From contig NC_136000.1 of NCBI RefSeq assembly GCF_048128805.1, forward strand, positions 18,627,796-18,691,795: DNA of 64,000 nucleotides. The letters are read 5' to 3'. Origin of the DNA: Centroberyx gerrardi. Its lineage: Eukaryota; Chordata; Actinopteri; Beryciformes; Berycidae. The notes under the pieces are model-generated. The model did no database searches and had not been told where the DNA came from. It was given only the letters and a program-made list of their open reading frames with translations. Shown piece after piece: positions 1 to 15,000 of this stretch; the first letter of the stretch is position 1, and every line of letters starts with the position of its first letter. The position numbers were made by a program, and so were the translations under genes.

Positions 1-45
1 ATGGAATTACAGGTCGCACAAAACTCAAAAAAAAAATTATCTCAC

Positions 46-3000
46 CCTCTGTACTGAAAGTCTTGAGTTTGGCAACTTCAGCGATGGCTTTGAAGGCGGT
101 GTCAGACAGATGAGGAGTATCCAGAAGTGAAACGGCAGACAGAGAGCGACATTTGGCAAGCAGAGCCTGTTGGACAAGACAAGACTGAGACAGCAACTTT
201 CTTCTCTGCTGTGAGGGAATGCAGGCATATGAACAATAGATACTTCATGAGTTGACAACATGAATTCACTATTCTATTCTATTCTTTTTTTGGGCATGTT
301 GCTTTACTAGATAGTCACAGTAGAGAGTGCCACTGCAATTAGGACTTAGCCTTAATGGTACACGCTCTACCGATTGAGCCACCGGGGTGCCCCATATTCT
401 ATTCTATTCTATTATATTCTATTATATTCTATTCTATTCCTCTGTGCTGGGTATTCTCTGTTGAACATTCCAGAGCTGTGATGCTATACCTGCATTAAAC
501 CTGAAACGTGTTAGAACATACTTACCAAAACACAGCTATCTGACAGAGTGGGCATGTCATTGATCACAATATCTTTGAGTAAAGGACATCCCGCAGAAAT
601 GTATCTGAACCCATTCACTGTCATCTGGAGGGAAAGAGAGGAAGAGGGAAGAATATATATCTCCATGTTGGAATCTAAACCATTTGGCTGCCTGCATGCA
701 GTTTCCCTCCCTCTCCTCACTTTTTCTTCATCCAGTAATGTGAAACCATACCATCTGGAGCCAAACCAACACACACTCCCAGAGGGAAGTGTGTTTATAT
801 GTTGAGGTGGATGTGTGTGATGTTATGGAGTGTGCACGTGGTGGGTGGGTGGGCCAGAGTTTTTTTAGTATAATCCCAACCCTCCACTCTCTCTCTCCTT
901 CAGATCTCTGTTCATTCTCCCGGGGAAACAGTTAGAGTACAAGCCCCAACCTGTGTACAGCTAGAGACAGGAGGGGACTCGCAAGTCCAAGCAGAGAGGA
1001 GTGACTACATTTATTTAAAGGCTGTGACCTGACTGCAGCTGGAGTGGACAGAGGAGAGAATATATACAGAACAAAGAGGAGCATACCAACTGACCTGAGT
1101 GCAGCCGGACAGATTGAGGTGGATGAGATTGTGGCAGCCTTTCCCTGTGCTCAGGTACTGAAAACCTTTATCTGTGACTCTATAGCAGTAGGCCAGACTC
1201 AGGTACTGGAGGTTCAGGCAGCTCCTGTCCAAAACCAGGAGTTAGATTAGTAATACAAGAAATCGAAGACAAATTATGTGTGTTTAAGCTTTTTGTAGGT
1301 TATTGTTGTTTGTTTTTGTTGTTGCTGTTGATTTTTAGCCAAGTAAAAAGTGCAGAGGTGTATTCTGGAAAGGAGCAGTGCACATCATCAGCACACATAA
1401 CAACATCACATTTTGAATGAAAGTGGATACTTTGTCCGGGGAAATGTGAAATTTTCCAAAATATTCTGCATAACAATAGTAACCATGAAAGAGAGCTGCT
1501 GACAGAAAACTGAGGTTTTGAGTTGAAATAATTGAAATGCTTTGAACCCCCAAATTCAATAACATGGCAATCATAAGTCAGCCATTTTAGTTATGAGAGC
1601 AGCATCCACTCCTCTAAATAACTATGATATAACGGCACTGGGCAAGCTGTTTGTTTTCATGACATGAAATACAAGCTGGCAGTTGGCTGTGTCTTGGAGG
1701 AACAGAAACGGGGCTGATTCTGGGAATGTAGGGGCAGGAGGCCAGAAAGGGGGCGTCATACAGGAATTTTTGGATCATTTGGACACTGAGTGAGCTGGGG
1801 GACAGTATACGTTTACCTGGACAGCTCTCTCACAGCTCTGTTTGTCACAAGTGTGCAAGACAGATTCAAGTAGAGCAGGCTGGGACAGCCCTCGACTATT
1901 CTCTGAACCATCATGTCCTATTAAAGAGCACAGTTAGAAATGTCAAGTCCTGTTCACCTTCCCAGCAAGGCACCTGTAACACGTGTGTAAAGCACAGTAT
2001 ATTTATAATCACAAAAGTATATTCTTGAATTTTCAATCAATATTGTAATGTTTTTCACAAAAGTTAAATAATTTGCTCTAAATATATAAATGGCCATTAC
2101 AATGAATACAACATCAGAATGAAAATTCACACCAGAAACTGAAGACATGTGGTGTGTTACTCATGTGCTTGACGTACCACTAGATTGTGAGAATGATGAA
2201 ATCATCAGTCAAGATGAACACTGACTGACTATAAGTTATGCAGCCCCACCTTCCACAGAGCCCCTTATTCACATGTGGTTGTAATTTTACATTGGAGTAT
2301 AGTGCATAAGTACGTAGCACAAGTAAATAGTAAAGTAGATCATGGGATATGAAGAAACTCTCCGATAAGAATTTAGGTTTTCTTGGATTGAGGATTATGT
2401 AATCATCCAGACATTATCAGTTGTTTAAACAGTGTTTTACTTACAGTGATATTAGAGCACTCTGACACATTGAGCTCCTGGAGATTTCTGCATTGACCTA
2501 AGAGAGCAGAGAGCAGACAAGCTGGTGGTCAATCTATATTGTGCATTATTAGAAATATTTTGATAGAATTCCACTGAGGGTGGATTTATCCTCACAACAG
2601 GGAGCCTCGTGGTTTTCTGCTTTGTTTCAAAGCTGTATATACATTCTAAGACTGTTCCTGTCTCTTATATAATGTGCTACCTCTAACTCTCTCTGCAGGG
2701 TAAACAGCAGCTGTGCTTCATCAACAATAACACTCTTGACCTAGAACCCCTGGCTTCTGTTTCCAAGCCCACTTTCCATCCAAAACTTGTGCTTTGGCCC
2801 CAGCTCTTCTCACTGAAAAGACAATCCCAGCTGGACTCAGGATGCATGTGACCTCCTCTCTCCTCTTGACCCTCTGGCTCCTCCTGCTGCTCCCATCCAC
2901 TGAGATGAAGAGAGGAGGCAGGGGTCGCGGCCTCAGAGGGGCGAGACAAGGCCTCACACGAGACAGGTACGGATTTACTCTGGGGTCCAATTTGTTGATT

Positions 3001-6000
3001 CTGTTTATCACCTACTCTAATGACCATGTAGAGACCATGACAAGCCATGCATGAAACATGATGTGGACAAAAAAATTTTCTTGTGTTTGAACACTATGTC
3101 AGGGTAAGAGGTGGAGGACGCCACAGCAGATCAGGCCCCTCCAGGCTTGTGGCAGCTGACTGCGCAGAGTCGACCGAAAATGGAGACGTCTTTGTGGACT
3201 GCCAGGACCGACGCCTCAACTCCATCCCCCCCTCAAAGACCTGGCCTCAAGAACCCAAGCACCTCCTTCTAGCTCGCAACCGGATCAAGGTCCTTCGCGA
3301 CGGGGCCTTCGTTGGGTTCGAGGGTTTGAAGAGCCTGGACCTGCAGCAGAACCAGATCTCTATGGTGGAGGAAGGGGCCTTCCAGGGCCTGACGCGCCTC
3401 ACGACCCTGCTGCTGCAGCACAACCGACTGGGCACGCTCAGTGAGGAGGCCCTTATCCCCATGCCGAACCTGCGCTACCTACGTCTCTATGACAACCCCT
3501 GGAATTGTCTCTGCCCAATGGATAGCCTCATACGCACCCTTCAGGTCCCAAGCAACCGCAATCTAGGAAGTCATGCCAGGTGAATGCCTCCACAAAAAGC
3601 CCTAGAGAGTAATCTATTGCTCTGATTCCACAGGTGTACAAGTCATTAAAGTGTCTCAGAATGATGAATAGACAACAGAAATCCATTATTCAGCTATTTT
3701 ACTGGCAATAACACTTTAGTTTCCTCATGCATCTCATGATATCCCCATGTATCCCCTGTATGTCATCCGCCAGGTGTGCTGAGCCCGTCAGGCAGAAAGG
3801 CAGAAAGCTGAAGCAGGTTGATGCCGAGCTGCTCTGTCGGGAGTCGGACCCCACCGGCGACCCACAGGGCGACCAAACGGACCCCACAGACTCTATAGAG
3901 CCCATTCCATTCCGCAACAAACCAGATGCCACCACCTCCTGCCACACCTACCTTTTCCCCCAACCACGGCTGGACTGCAGTAGCAGAGGTTAGCTCACAA
4001 TCAGCTTTTGTTTTCACACATCATTTTTACTAATTGCACTCTATTGCGCAAACCCGTGCCTCACTATGTTTCAGTGTGTAGGTTCGGCACATGTGTTTCT
4101 TACGTAACAGCTGGGTTAGGAAAAAATACCTCTTGAGCTCCATTGCAGAGAACACGTATGCTCATGATTAACTAGCGCACCCGTCACATGACTGGAACGA
4201 CAAAACCTCCATTTCTCAAAGGAGTTTCAGGGCCAGACGCAGAACGGGTAAAGAGAGGCAGCTGGTTTTTGGCAGGTGTTTTCTATTCTATGTTATGTTG
4301 CTTGCTTCCTTCACTTCTCAATGAGTCTACTTTATTAGTCATTCTCTTGTTATGAACTTGGAAATTTGGAAAGTATTAGCTAAATAAAGTTCTTCTAAAC
4401 ATGTTCTTTCTATCTGGTAAAGCTAATAAGCAAAAACAGTTTCATTTCACTTAAGAATACAAAATCAATCCATGTGTTCCGGCTATAATGTAAGCCTATT
4501 GGCAGAGAGCCTGGACTTTAGTAAGAAACCCAGATTATGGTCAGTTTTACAGTTGCTGTACTTGCAGTGCTTAGAGTGCCCATGGGAGTCTCAAACTGAT
4601 TTCCTATCTGGATTCACCAGAGCTTTTCCCTGGTTTGACAAATATGCATATAGAAGAAAACACCGTAACCCCAAATACTGAACAAATGAATGAAGCAAAA
4701 TTGTCTTTTTATGTAAAATGACCAAATGTGATTGACTAACACAAATAACCCCTTCTCCCTCTCTCTTTAGGTCTAACAGAGGTGCCTACAGGTATTCCAG
4801 AAGATATTGTTCATATGGATCTGTCCCATAATAACATCCATCACCTCCGAGCCAGAAATTTCCAAGGAGCCAGGAGCCTCAGGACTCTTAACCTCAGCAG
4901 TAACAACATGGAGCACATCGACACAGGTATAAGTCTGTATGTGCGTGTAGAGAGAGGGAATATCTCAGTGAATAATGTATGCTTATTAATCATTATCACG
5001 TGCTTCCTATTCACTGTAATATCCAACCTACATGAATAGAGTTGTGTTTTACTTTGGTTGATAGATAACATATGGATTGCCGAAAAGTTGTACGAAATGT
5101 TATACAGCTGGTAGGAGACATCTGCTTTCCTTTTTTACTTTTTAAAGGGGAGCGGGCATTCTGCCATCTTTGTGTATACAGTATTAACTTTATTTAGATG
5201 GGGGAAGACGAGAGGCTTACAGACACAGAGTGATTATAATACATTCAAGTGATGCGGACAGAAGCTGAACCTCGGCCCACACATTCCAGCTTGAGTGTGA
5301 AAGTTGACTGACAGGGCCACTGGCTTGTGCCTTTCTTAGTTAATAATACACTGCAACAGATCTGTCTAAATATAAGTATACTAATGATGGCCGCTGAGAA
5401 AGAAAAAAGGAGAACGGATAAATATAAGCTGCATCCATCCATCACTTTCTTGTTCTCTCTCCAAGCCTCCCTGTTTGGCCTCCTGCACCTTCGTGAGCTG
5501 GACCTGTCGGACAACGGCCTGCACTTCGTCCAGTACGGCGTTCTGGAAGACCTGTACTTCCTGTCGCAACTTAAACTGGGAGGAAACCCCTGGGTGTGTG
5601 ACTACAGGTGGGTTCTTCTGCTCATGAGCACTGATCGCAATGTGAACGTCTGCAATTTCCAAATCGCAGAAGCTGCAATTGCTTAAATAGAGGGGCGTCC
5701 AAACTGGATTTCTAAACAAAGTGTTTTAGTCCTCCGGGTAATCTTTGGTCCGTGAATCAAGTACAATATTGGTGAAAACCTTTCATCATATTCAAAGTCA
5801 ATAAATCCTGAACACTGACATCTTGTTTTTTTTAACATAATCACTTTTCTTTGATCAATTTTAAAGTTCTAAACAATTTATGACAAGAAAAACTCTTCTC
5901 TAACTTCTGTCAAATAATTGCAATTCAATTTTTTGTCCTTCACTGTCTTTCAGCCCTAGTACGCAATCAAGCTTTGTTTGACGCAAATGAAAACTGAACA

Positions 6001-9000
6001 AATAAATCAATTTTTCAGCATCCACTACATGGTGTACTGGCTGCGTCTGCACCCAGTGGTGAAGCACTCTGGCCTGCTGTGTCACTCCCCTCCTGAGCAC
6101 ACTGGGGAGAGTGTGGAGGAGTATGTACATTCCTACAACAGAGAGTGCCCTAAGGACAGACAGCGCAGCCAGACGGACCCGGACCAAACGGACCCCGAGC
6201 TCTGGAACACACCGCTGGAGCTGCAGGGAGAGCTGGAGGAGGAGCTGGAGCCGAGCCACTTGAGAGTGCCCCAGAAATACCAGATCATCAGGCTGTCTTG
6301 ACTGAAGTGATTATTTGACTATGACTTTAAAAAGGCTTCTTCGTTTCTACTTTCCCATCAACACTGAAAAACAGTCTGTATCAGAAGGAGGAACTCACTT
6401 TTTCAGTTTTGCTTTTATGTTTTGTCAATGTTGTATTTTTCATAAAAATAGAAAAATTATATCAACTTTTCAGCTCTTAGGCTAATTATTGATATTATTG
6501 TGAGAGAACTATCATTTGTACATCTGTAAACTATACAAAATGTGTATTTTTTTAACATTGGAAAACATCTGTCAAGAGAATCTGGAATACTCACTGATGC
6601 ATGTTAAGCTGGGCCACATTAAGGACGTGCATCCACGCATGTTGAGGTGGATCACAAATGGGCGGTAGTTCTGCAGAATCTGCTTCACCGTGCTGTCAGT
6701 TATCCAGTCTTTCTCCACAGAGAAGTTGATCTGGCAGAGCCAAACATTTGGAGAAATCATTAATACTCCTGCCTGAGTCTAGTGTTTGTTTGTAAATATA
6801 CACGATTATGAATTAAATGCATCAATCTCAGTATGAGGTACAGACCCGACTCCACAGCAAGCCAGACCGGATGATGGCTTTCCATGTGCAACACACCTCG
6901 GCACATTTCAGCCAGTCTCGCAACTCTAGATACTGAAAGATCTGAGGGAAAACAAACATACAACATGCTTTTTCCAATAGTGGAACTCTAAATATATCAG
7001 CACTTTAAGGTATTCATTTTTTCCACAATTTAAGTTCTATGCAGGAAAAAAACACCACCAAACCAACTGCCAACTGCCTGCAAAAAAAACATTCTTCCAA
7101 GTTGCTGTAATTGCCAAAATGCATAAATATGCTTGAAGTATGATTTGTAGACTTTGTTATCCAAACATGCAAGAATCACAAAAAAATGAATGTTGGTACA
7201 GACTATGATCCCCACTGCAACTAATATCAGTGCTTGACAGTTCATGAAGCTGTGGGGATAAATTCAAGGAAAAATGTTGTTTGCTTTAAGTGCATGTTCC
7301 TGTATCCCCTGATAACTTGACTGATCTTTGGTCCTGAATAGCTGTCCCTTTGGGAATGTGTGGCCAGTCTCAAGGGGGCAGTTTGCCGCCAATAACAAAA
7401 TATGCAACTGCCACCTCTGCCTCTGACCCACAGCCAATGTGCATGGCACTGCCATTTACATGTGTACAAGGCCACTTTCTTTCTCCAAACATAGTCATGT
7501 TGAAGCACTATTTACTGAGAGAGGTGCTGGACAGAAACAGCAGAACAATCAATGCCAAAACCTAGCACTCTGCACCAGAACAAGGCGCTAAAACAAACAA
7601 GGTGCTAAGACTGGATGGTCTAATAATATCCCACTAAGATAGCATACTCACTGGGATTTTTAAACATAGTTATAAATGTAAAATATAGAGGCGCTGGAAT
7701 AAAACATTTATCAAATATTTCAGGAATTATAAAACAAAAATATTATTAATAGAAACAACAAACAAGCTATTCATGCTACTCCTCTGGTAGAAAATGTGCA
7801 CAAAACACTCGGGAAGCAGCTCTGAAACACAGTGATAGATTCCTGAGAGGGAGTCGTCCTGTAAACACAGCCTTTACCATGGTAATGGATAATGGGCCAT
7901 ATTAGACCATAATAAGCCGCAACTGACTTTAATCAACTGACCTCAAAGAGACTGGGAGCATGTTTACAGTGAAGTCCACTTTAAGTCTTACGCAACAGAT
8001 ATGACCTCATCACTAACTGCCTGGAGGGCCAGGAGGTGAAGTTAAACCCAGGGCCATCTCTCTCTGTGAGTGAGCTAATCAGACTTATGAAACATAAGGT
8101 AAACCATATGGATACAACAGGGAGAAACTGGTGGAGTAACAGAGAAATACTGTGGTCACACTGCGAAGATGTAGGAGCGGGTACCTTAAGTAAGAGTTTG
8201 CTAGGGAGTGCCGAAAGTCCATCCCATCCTTCCCCAGTCTGATGCTCTTTGCTGCCCATTTCAAATAAACCCATGTCCAACTTCTGGAAGTGATAAGTAC
8301 ATCAGAGGTCGATGAATGCATCAATACACATACTGTGCACACACACACGCACACACACACACACACAAACACATACACAATTTGGAAAGGTCCTCAATCT
8401 CATTGTCTGAATGGCATACCTCAAAGTACTCTTTTGTCCTCTTTGAGTCCTTCGCAGCGCAGCGCCATGCAACTATGATGCGTTTAAGGCAGACAGCGTT
8501 TAAAACTCTCTTGAGTTTCTCAATGGCAGCTGAGTTGGAAAGGAAATTTAAATCTTGTTTGAATTCCCCAAAATAAGACTTTTGAATTGAATAAATACAG
8601 TATATAATACCACAATTTCTGCCATCTTATCTCGTTTATGAAAGAAAAAAAGATGTGGGATAGACAATGGTAACAATATCATGATCACAAATGTAGGTAG
8701 TTTGTATTCAATCTCCAAAACAAGTTGAGCTTCCAAAAGTAGAAAGTAAAGTTATAGAGTTAAACAGTGAAAGCATAGGGGACAAAATGAGTCACTGGAG
8801 TGGTTGTACAGTGCGAATGACTTTCAGTTTGGACACAGTTCTTAACCACAGTGTATGTTTTCTCTGGCGATATACTTGGTACAGTCATAGTTTGGGGGAA
8901 AAAAAAGTTAATCCACAACAGTTACACTAGTCATTATTATTCCTTTTTTGCTCAGAAATGCTAATCTGGTCACCTACCAGTCTGCGTCTTCTTGCGAAAT

Positions 9001-12000
9001 TTTACCCAGCTCAACCATTTGGCGAGTGCGACCCCCTGGCGCTTCCTCTCATAGTGCTTCTTTGCAATGTCCATCTTCAGATCCAGCTCCACGGCATCGC
9101 TCTTCCTCTTTGCGATGAACCTCTTCCACCTCCTGTCCCCACCCACAAACACAGCTCATCATTAATTCAGTAAACAGGCAGGCTGTCAGGGAACTCAGCC
9201 ACTCAACAAGATAGGAAGAAAAAATATTCAGGGATGAATTCTAAACATTGTGGTATTATCTCTAATTAGCTTCTTCTAATAATTATCTCAACTGAAGTGG
9301 GTTTTTAGATATTCAGATGGTACTTAGTGGTTGGCGGGACAAAAGGCCCCATAGGCCGGGGATGCAGTTCTCTATACTGACAATAGGGAGGTGAAAGGGA
9401 ATCTGGGAGATTGAATGACCTGGCTAACCCTTCAACTTGTTAACCAGTGATCCAGTGATCAAGAGAAAAGGTTCGGGACTTTCATTCACATGGGTCAAAT
9501 TTCTACTCAGCACTACTTCTGAGTCAATCTCTCTTAGTATTATCAGGAGATATATTGATCTTTTTATGGATCTATTTCAAGGCCTACATTTTTTAGGTTA
9601 GGTGAAAGGGCTTAGCATGTCAGTAGGTCTATTCATGAAATGTTATGAAATGACTTGAATGTGACCCCAATAGACTATGTTCCAAAAATATGATCACACT
9701 TAATCTATCTTTCTGTCAATCAAGTACAATTTAATTTGCATGTACCCAAGACTTTAAAAATACATGCAGTGGAAGGCAACAGATGTATTTTAAGCTATCA
9801 TCTTCCAGACAAATCTTTGGATAAGTTTAGTGATATTGAAAGCAAACAGCACACAGCATCCTGGCTCCTCCTGTGTTTGTGTAATTAGGTTGATTTCCAC
9901 ACAGCATCAGCTGTGTGCAATCAGCCAATTTTAATCAGTGTGGGCTGAATCTGAAAAGTTTTAGTATCCTCCCTTGCATTTTCCCCATCATTCCTCACTC
10001 ACAAACCCTCTGAGGAATTTCATGGAGGAAGGGTGAGGTTTAACAAAAGGTGAAACAAAGTTACACAATTAATACTCGGCCATGAATGAGCTGAGATGCC
10101 ATTTCCAGACGAGGTAGGAGGGCTCTCAAAGTGACAATTGTCTGGGCTGGTAGTTTTAATCAAGGGTCTGCTGCCACTGCTGTCACTGGGCGCTGTGGTT
10201 GAACTCACTGCCATGGCTCTTCCATTTGGGTAAGTGGAACAGTAGTGTTCTTTTGGCAAATCTTGGCCCAAGTTATCTTTTTGTCTAACTTTCATGTTTT
10301 TCAGGGTTCCTTGGCTTTGTATTCTGTTGTTCCGGGGCTGCATTTGTTTTCTTGCTGAAGAAGGTTAGAATTTGATATCATTCATTCCATTTAACTTGAA
10401 CTGGCATGATCAACCAGATGAATTCATTGTAGGTGTCCATTTATCCCCTGCTAGGTAACAATATTGCACATGGCTATCCTCTCGGTGATGATGAATTCAG
10501 CAGCTATGGAGGTGTACTTGCCCAGCATACCTCAGACCCATTGTATTATGGAGCATCTTCAAACACTGGCCATGACTCAAATCAAAGGGATCAGATACAA
10601 GCTTTGAGGCCCCAGAGCTTTGTCTCCCTTCAGAGAGATCCTGTCCCCCATGCCCACAGAAAGGAGGGTAGTGGGCCTTTTGCTAGTCCCGCTGAACTGA
10701 GGTGGGTGCAAAGCAACCCTGCATCAGGATTTGAGCCAAACAAGTTTTTTGTGATCCCCTCCACACCTTTTGTGCGAAAACATGAGCATGCCAATACTGG
10801 TTATGATCGACACCCCCTTGGCATTTTAAGGGAGGGCCATACACAAAACAAAGTTGTGGAGGGCGTCAGTTTCCCAACAATCCAACATTTCAAACAATTT
10901 GTAGAATCTATGAAGAGCTCCTTCCTGAAGCCAGGAAGTGACACGGATATACATTTTCAAACAGCCCGGGAAACTATGGAAAATGAGGTGATTTCTTATG
11001 TTCAACATATTAGAGAGGAGTCTGACACTGGCTATAGGTCTAATTATGTTGAGAAAAGGCCTTCCCAAAATGACGCCAGTGAAAATGAAGTTTGGAATGA
11101 ACCTCTAAATGCAGCGTTTGAACAGAATGAACAGGGTGCCAACTACCAAATGCCAGGAGAAAGCCTCTCTGTCCCTGATCCTGCTAGTGATTATAACAGC
11201 CAAGACTCTGGACCAGACCCTGTTTTCTACCCTAGCCCCGATTTAGCAGCAGTGGAACATGTTTCAAGTGCTGATAGAAGTTTCTCTAATGTTGATATTT
11301 TTAGGGAAAACCTTGATAGTTTGACAAGTACTCTTGATGTGCAGGGTGAAGATGAACAAAGTCCATTTCCCTCTAGCTTGTCCTCTGAGGTTTTTTCTTT
11401 TAGTGGCCATGTGACTGCTGCCCCAGCCAACCCTCTAACCAGCCCATCAGAAGGTCTCAGCCACCATTCAGGTAAAACATTTAATTTAGCCTCTGAGCAG
11501 AATAGCCAACAGCCAAAATATCCATCTTATAGTATCTCTGATGGCAATTCCTTTAGAGGCTACAGAAAACCATCTGGCGAGTTTAATAAACCCAGCAACC
11601 AAGTTCTCCAAGGTCAGCAGCTAAGTAAAGTGCCTCAAGCTGATGAAGTCATCTCTGCACAAAAGCCCTCATCCTTTAGTTCCTCCACTGAACAAATTAA
11701 ACCTAGTTCTTATGGTACGAGTTTGTACGTCAATACACCCAGAGGTGATCTAGCTCGGCTACCCAAACGTAAGAAGAAACCAGCCCCATCAGTTCAGACA
11801 TACCGAGTCCCTGTTGGCAAGGAGTCAAAGGACATAAACCGCCCATCCACTGTCCAGCTGCCTGTGTCTAGTGGTTTTGATTCCAGCTCAAATGACCTTT
11901 CACCTCAGAGTAGTGGTGGTGGTCATGTCAGTGTCCAAACAGGCAGCAGCTCGCATGTCCCTCAGGGTGAAGTGTCTCCTACAGAGCAGCCGGTCAGATC

Positions 12001-15000
12001 CCAGCTTAGCTTGGTATTTACTGTGAAACCTTCCAGCTCTCATTATGGCTCAAGTGAACATGATGGTTATCTCGGTGACTACAGAGTCGATGTTGCTCAC
12101 TCCTCCATCCCTGCTGACCAGGCAAAAGATGAGGAGAAATCGGACGTCTCCATGCAGAATCACCTCCCCATCATTCAGGAACCCCAACACATGCCCCACA
12201 CTCAGATTCCTGTTTCCAGTGGCTTCGATTCTACCCAGAGCGGGATCACACCTCAGGTCAGTGATGGCTATGTGAGTTTCAACTCTCCAACTGACCCAGC
12301 TCCAAGCGCAGAACCACAAAGAGCCTTTGCAAGCTTAGTTCCCAATGAAGAATCCATCAAACAAGAACAAAATGACTTTGCCATCACAAACTCTGAAATT
12401 GGCTCATATAGCCTTCATCCTAGCGGCAGCGATGACAAAGGCATGTCCAGGAATTTTGGCACCAAGAATACAATCTCTAGTAGGGTGCCAGTGATACTAC
12501 AACTTGGTGATATACCCAGTGTCAGAAAAAACCCTAGTTCATTCTCTAACCAAAATGGACAAGTCGGTTCTCAAAATAGTGGTGGCTACGTGAGTGGAGC
12601 AAGAGTTGGCCCTTATAAGCCGTTCAACCTGCCTACCATGGAGAAAAGTCAGGTTTTCATGCAGAAGCGTAAAATCAAAGCCAAGAAGCCCAGCAACTTG
12701 ACCTACAGACCTGCTACACAGCTGCCTGTATCCAATGTTTCTGATTCTACTTCTACTCAGAGTGGTGTCTATCAGAGGAATGGTGGCTACGTAAATTCCC
12801 AAAGGCTTACTCGTCAACCGGACTCGAACGTGTCCCCTCCACTTCTGCCCAGTTACGTTGTCAAGTCTAGAAACGGCTATGTAAGGGGCAAAATGTCTTT
12901 CTCACAAACACGCTACACGCCATCTTTGCTGTCTGGTGGCAAGGCTGCTAACGACCTGTGGAAACCTGCCACAAGTCGACGTCAATACAAGAACACCAGA
13001 TCCCAAAATGTAAAAGGACTGGAAGTACAGTGAAGCAGAGAGAACTGTCTTTCCAAGCCTGAGCTGAAATGGTATGAGAAACCTTTAAAATACTTTGCCT
13101 GCCTACATAGCCAGTGTGTTTATAACTAGAACTTAAAGGGCCCATTTGTTTGAATCTGAAACAAAACTGATTCAATGGTTCATCTTTCACATCTCAAAAT
13201 TAACAATGTTGCCCAATTTCATTTGAGTTTGAATTTGTCCTCCAATTATGTTATCGGGAAACTGAATCCTTGTATAGTGTTACCCAAAGCAAAAAAAAAA
13301 AAAAATGTATATATGGATTCAAAAGTAGCATGGCCCAAAGTTTCAGTGATGGATACTATTGTAAAGTCCAAGTTGATAAGTTGAAGTAATTTATCAACAT
13401 AAATAGGGCTCTTTAGTAATTGAGAACAGAGCATTACAACCAAATAAACGATGATTTAAAGAAAAAAACAAAACACGTTCTGGAGGGGCCAATTGCACCA
13501 AAGGGGGTCACTTGGATTATGGGCCATAATCCCCCCTTCAAGAGCATGGCTTGCCCATTTTATAGCCCAGAAAGGATAAAGCAAAAAACTGATGTAGTAA
13601 GCAAAATGTTGTATCAGGTCCAATTCTAGTATGAAAATTGACTGTCAGTACTACAGTGACAAACCTTTTTTCTATTCTTTATTGTATTATAGGCCAAACT
13701 GGTGATTGACAGCAAGTCCTTTGTACGGATAAGTATTCCCATTGTAAATGTTTAATATTCAAAAATTTGACAAATGAAATGCATTTTGGGTGCTACACAA
13801 AAGAGGCCTCACTAATTATGTTTTTTGGCTTTCAATAGGTTCTGTTGCCATGAGCTTCTGAAATGAATAACAACTAGATCTGGTTTCTGCTGCTCAATCA
13901 ACAAAGGAATTGGATTTTTTTTTTTCCAGTTCTTGTGTCTTCAGTATATCACCTGGGATAACCTAATTAAAAAAAAAAATAAAATCTGTGTTTCAGGGTC
14001 AGCGGTCTTTGTTTTTCCATCACAAGAGCCGTGTGTACAGTGAACTCCAATATTTGGCCAGTGGCACATTGTTTTGACCCCTATGTAGGGCGACGGTGAA
14101 CAAAATGGGTTGTAGATCTTTAACTTCCATCTTGTATTGCTCAAAATGCACTGAAAGTGCACAGTCTGAACTTTGACCTTGTTGTTGATGTGTTGTAGAA
14201 CGAAGACAAAAAGTGTTACTGCACAAATGCTTATGGAGCTCATGACTTGTATCCTCTTTTTTTGTTTTTTCCAAATATCATATTTCTTTGACAAATCCTT
14301 CAAAATAATGTATGGGTCTTCACTGCTGTACTTGGGCTTACCTGAAGTAAGAATTTGTTAAATTTCTTCTGTAACAGGAGTAGACCTTCTCAAACAGACA
14401 GGAGGACAGCTAAAAGGGAATATGGAATAGCAATATTTGTAAAAGGCACCAAAACAATCATTTAATTTGACTCAAGTCTGAGCAATTCTTCTGGGATTCA
14501 ACTTGATTTGTGATGGCTGTAAGCTATTGAAGCATACTGTACCACGGTGTCATCAGGGTCCTTACAGACGGTCTCCACAGTGCTACTTGTCAAAGAGGTT
14601 AGGGCAATGTGTTGTTCTGCATCATCAACAAATGTGTGCCTCGAAATAAGGTTGACATCAAAATCAGATAATACAAATTGTAGATTTATATTTCTGGTTG
14701 AAGTGGTTCATAAATTGCTGACTTATAAACTAGCTCACATATAGTAATATAGGCTACAGATATGGCTAGGCTACTTAACTGTCAAACACGCAGTAATGAT
14801 GGGAGTTTGACAATATAAACAGCAGTGTAAGAAGTAATACACAAATCTTATACATATATAAGTGATAAGTGAGTATTTTAAATTCTTTCAGCACACATGG
14901 CCTGTAGTGACCATCACTCATTTACTTTCATTTTGAAAAATCTAAATTGTATTGCAAACACGTATGTAAGAAGAGGCAGGCCATGTTATATCATTCTGCA

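Noticed and set aside
355-393. tRNA-like A-box (minus strand TGGCTCAATCGGTAGAGC)
   Set aside because: No intact B-box, anticodon arm or acceptor pairing. It is the head of a tRNA-derived SINE.
13514-13532. Near-palindrome GGATTATGGGCCATAATCC downstream of the nested secreted gene
   Set aside because: One-base asymmetry and no loop. Too short and isolated to call a functional element.
13941-14303. 120-aa minus-strand frame, tested as a missing fbxl13 exon
   Set aside because: The peptide shows no F-box, LRR or DRC6 middle-region similarity, and no splice-site pair in a compatible phase was found.
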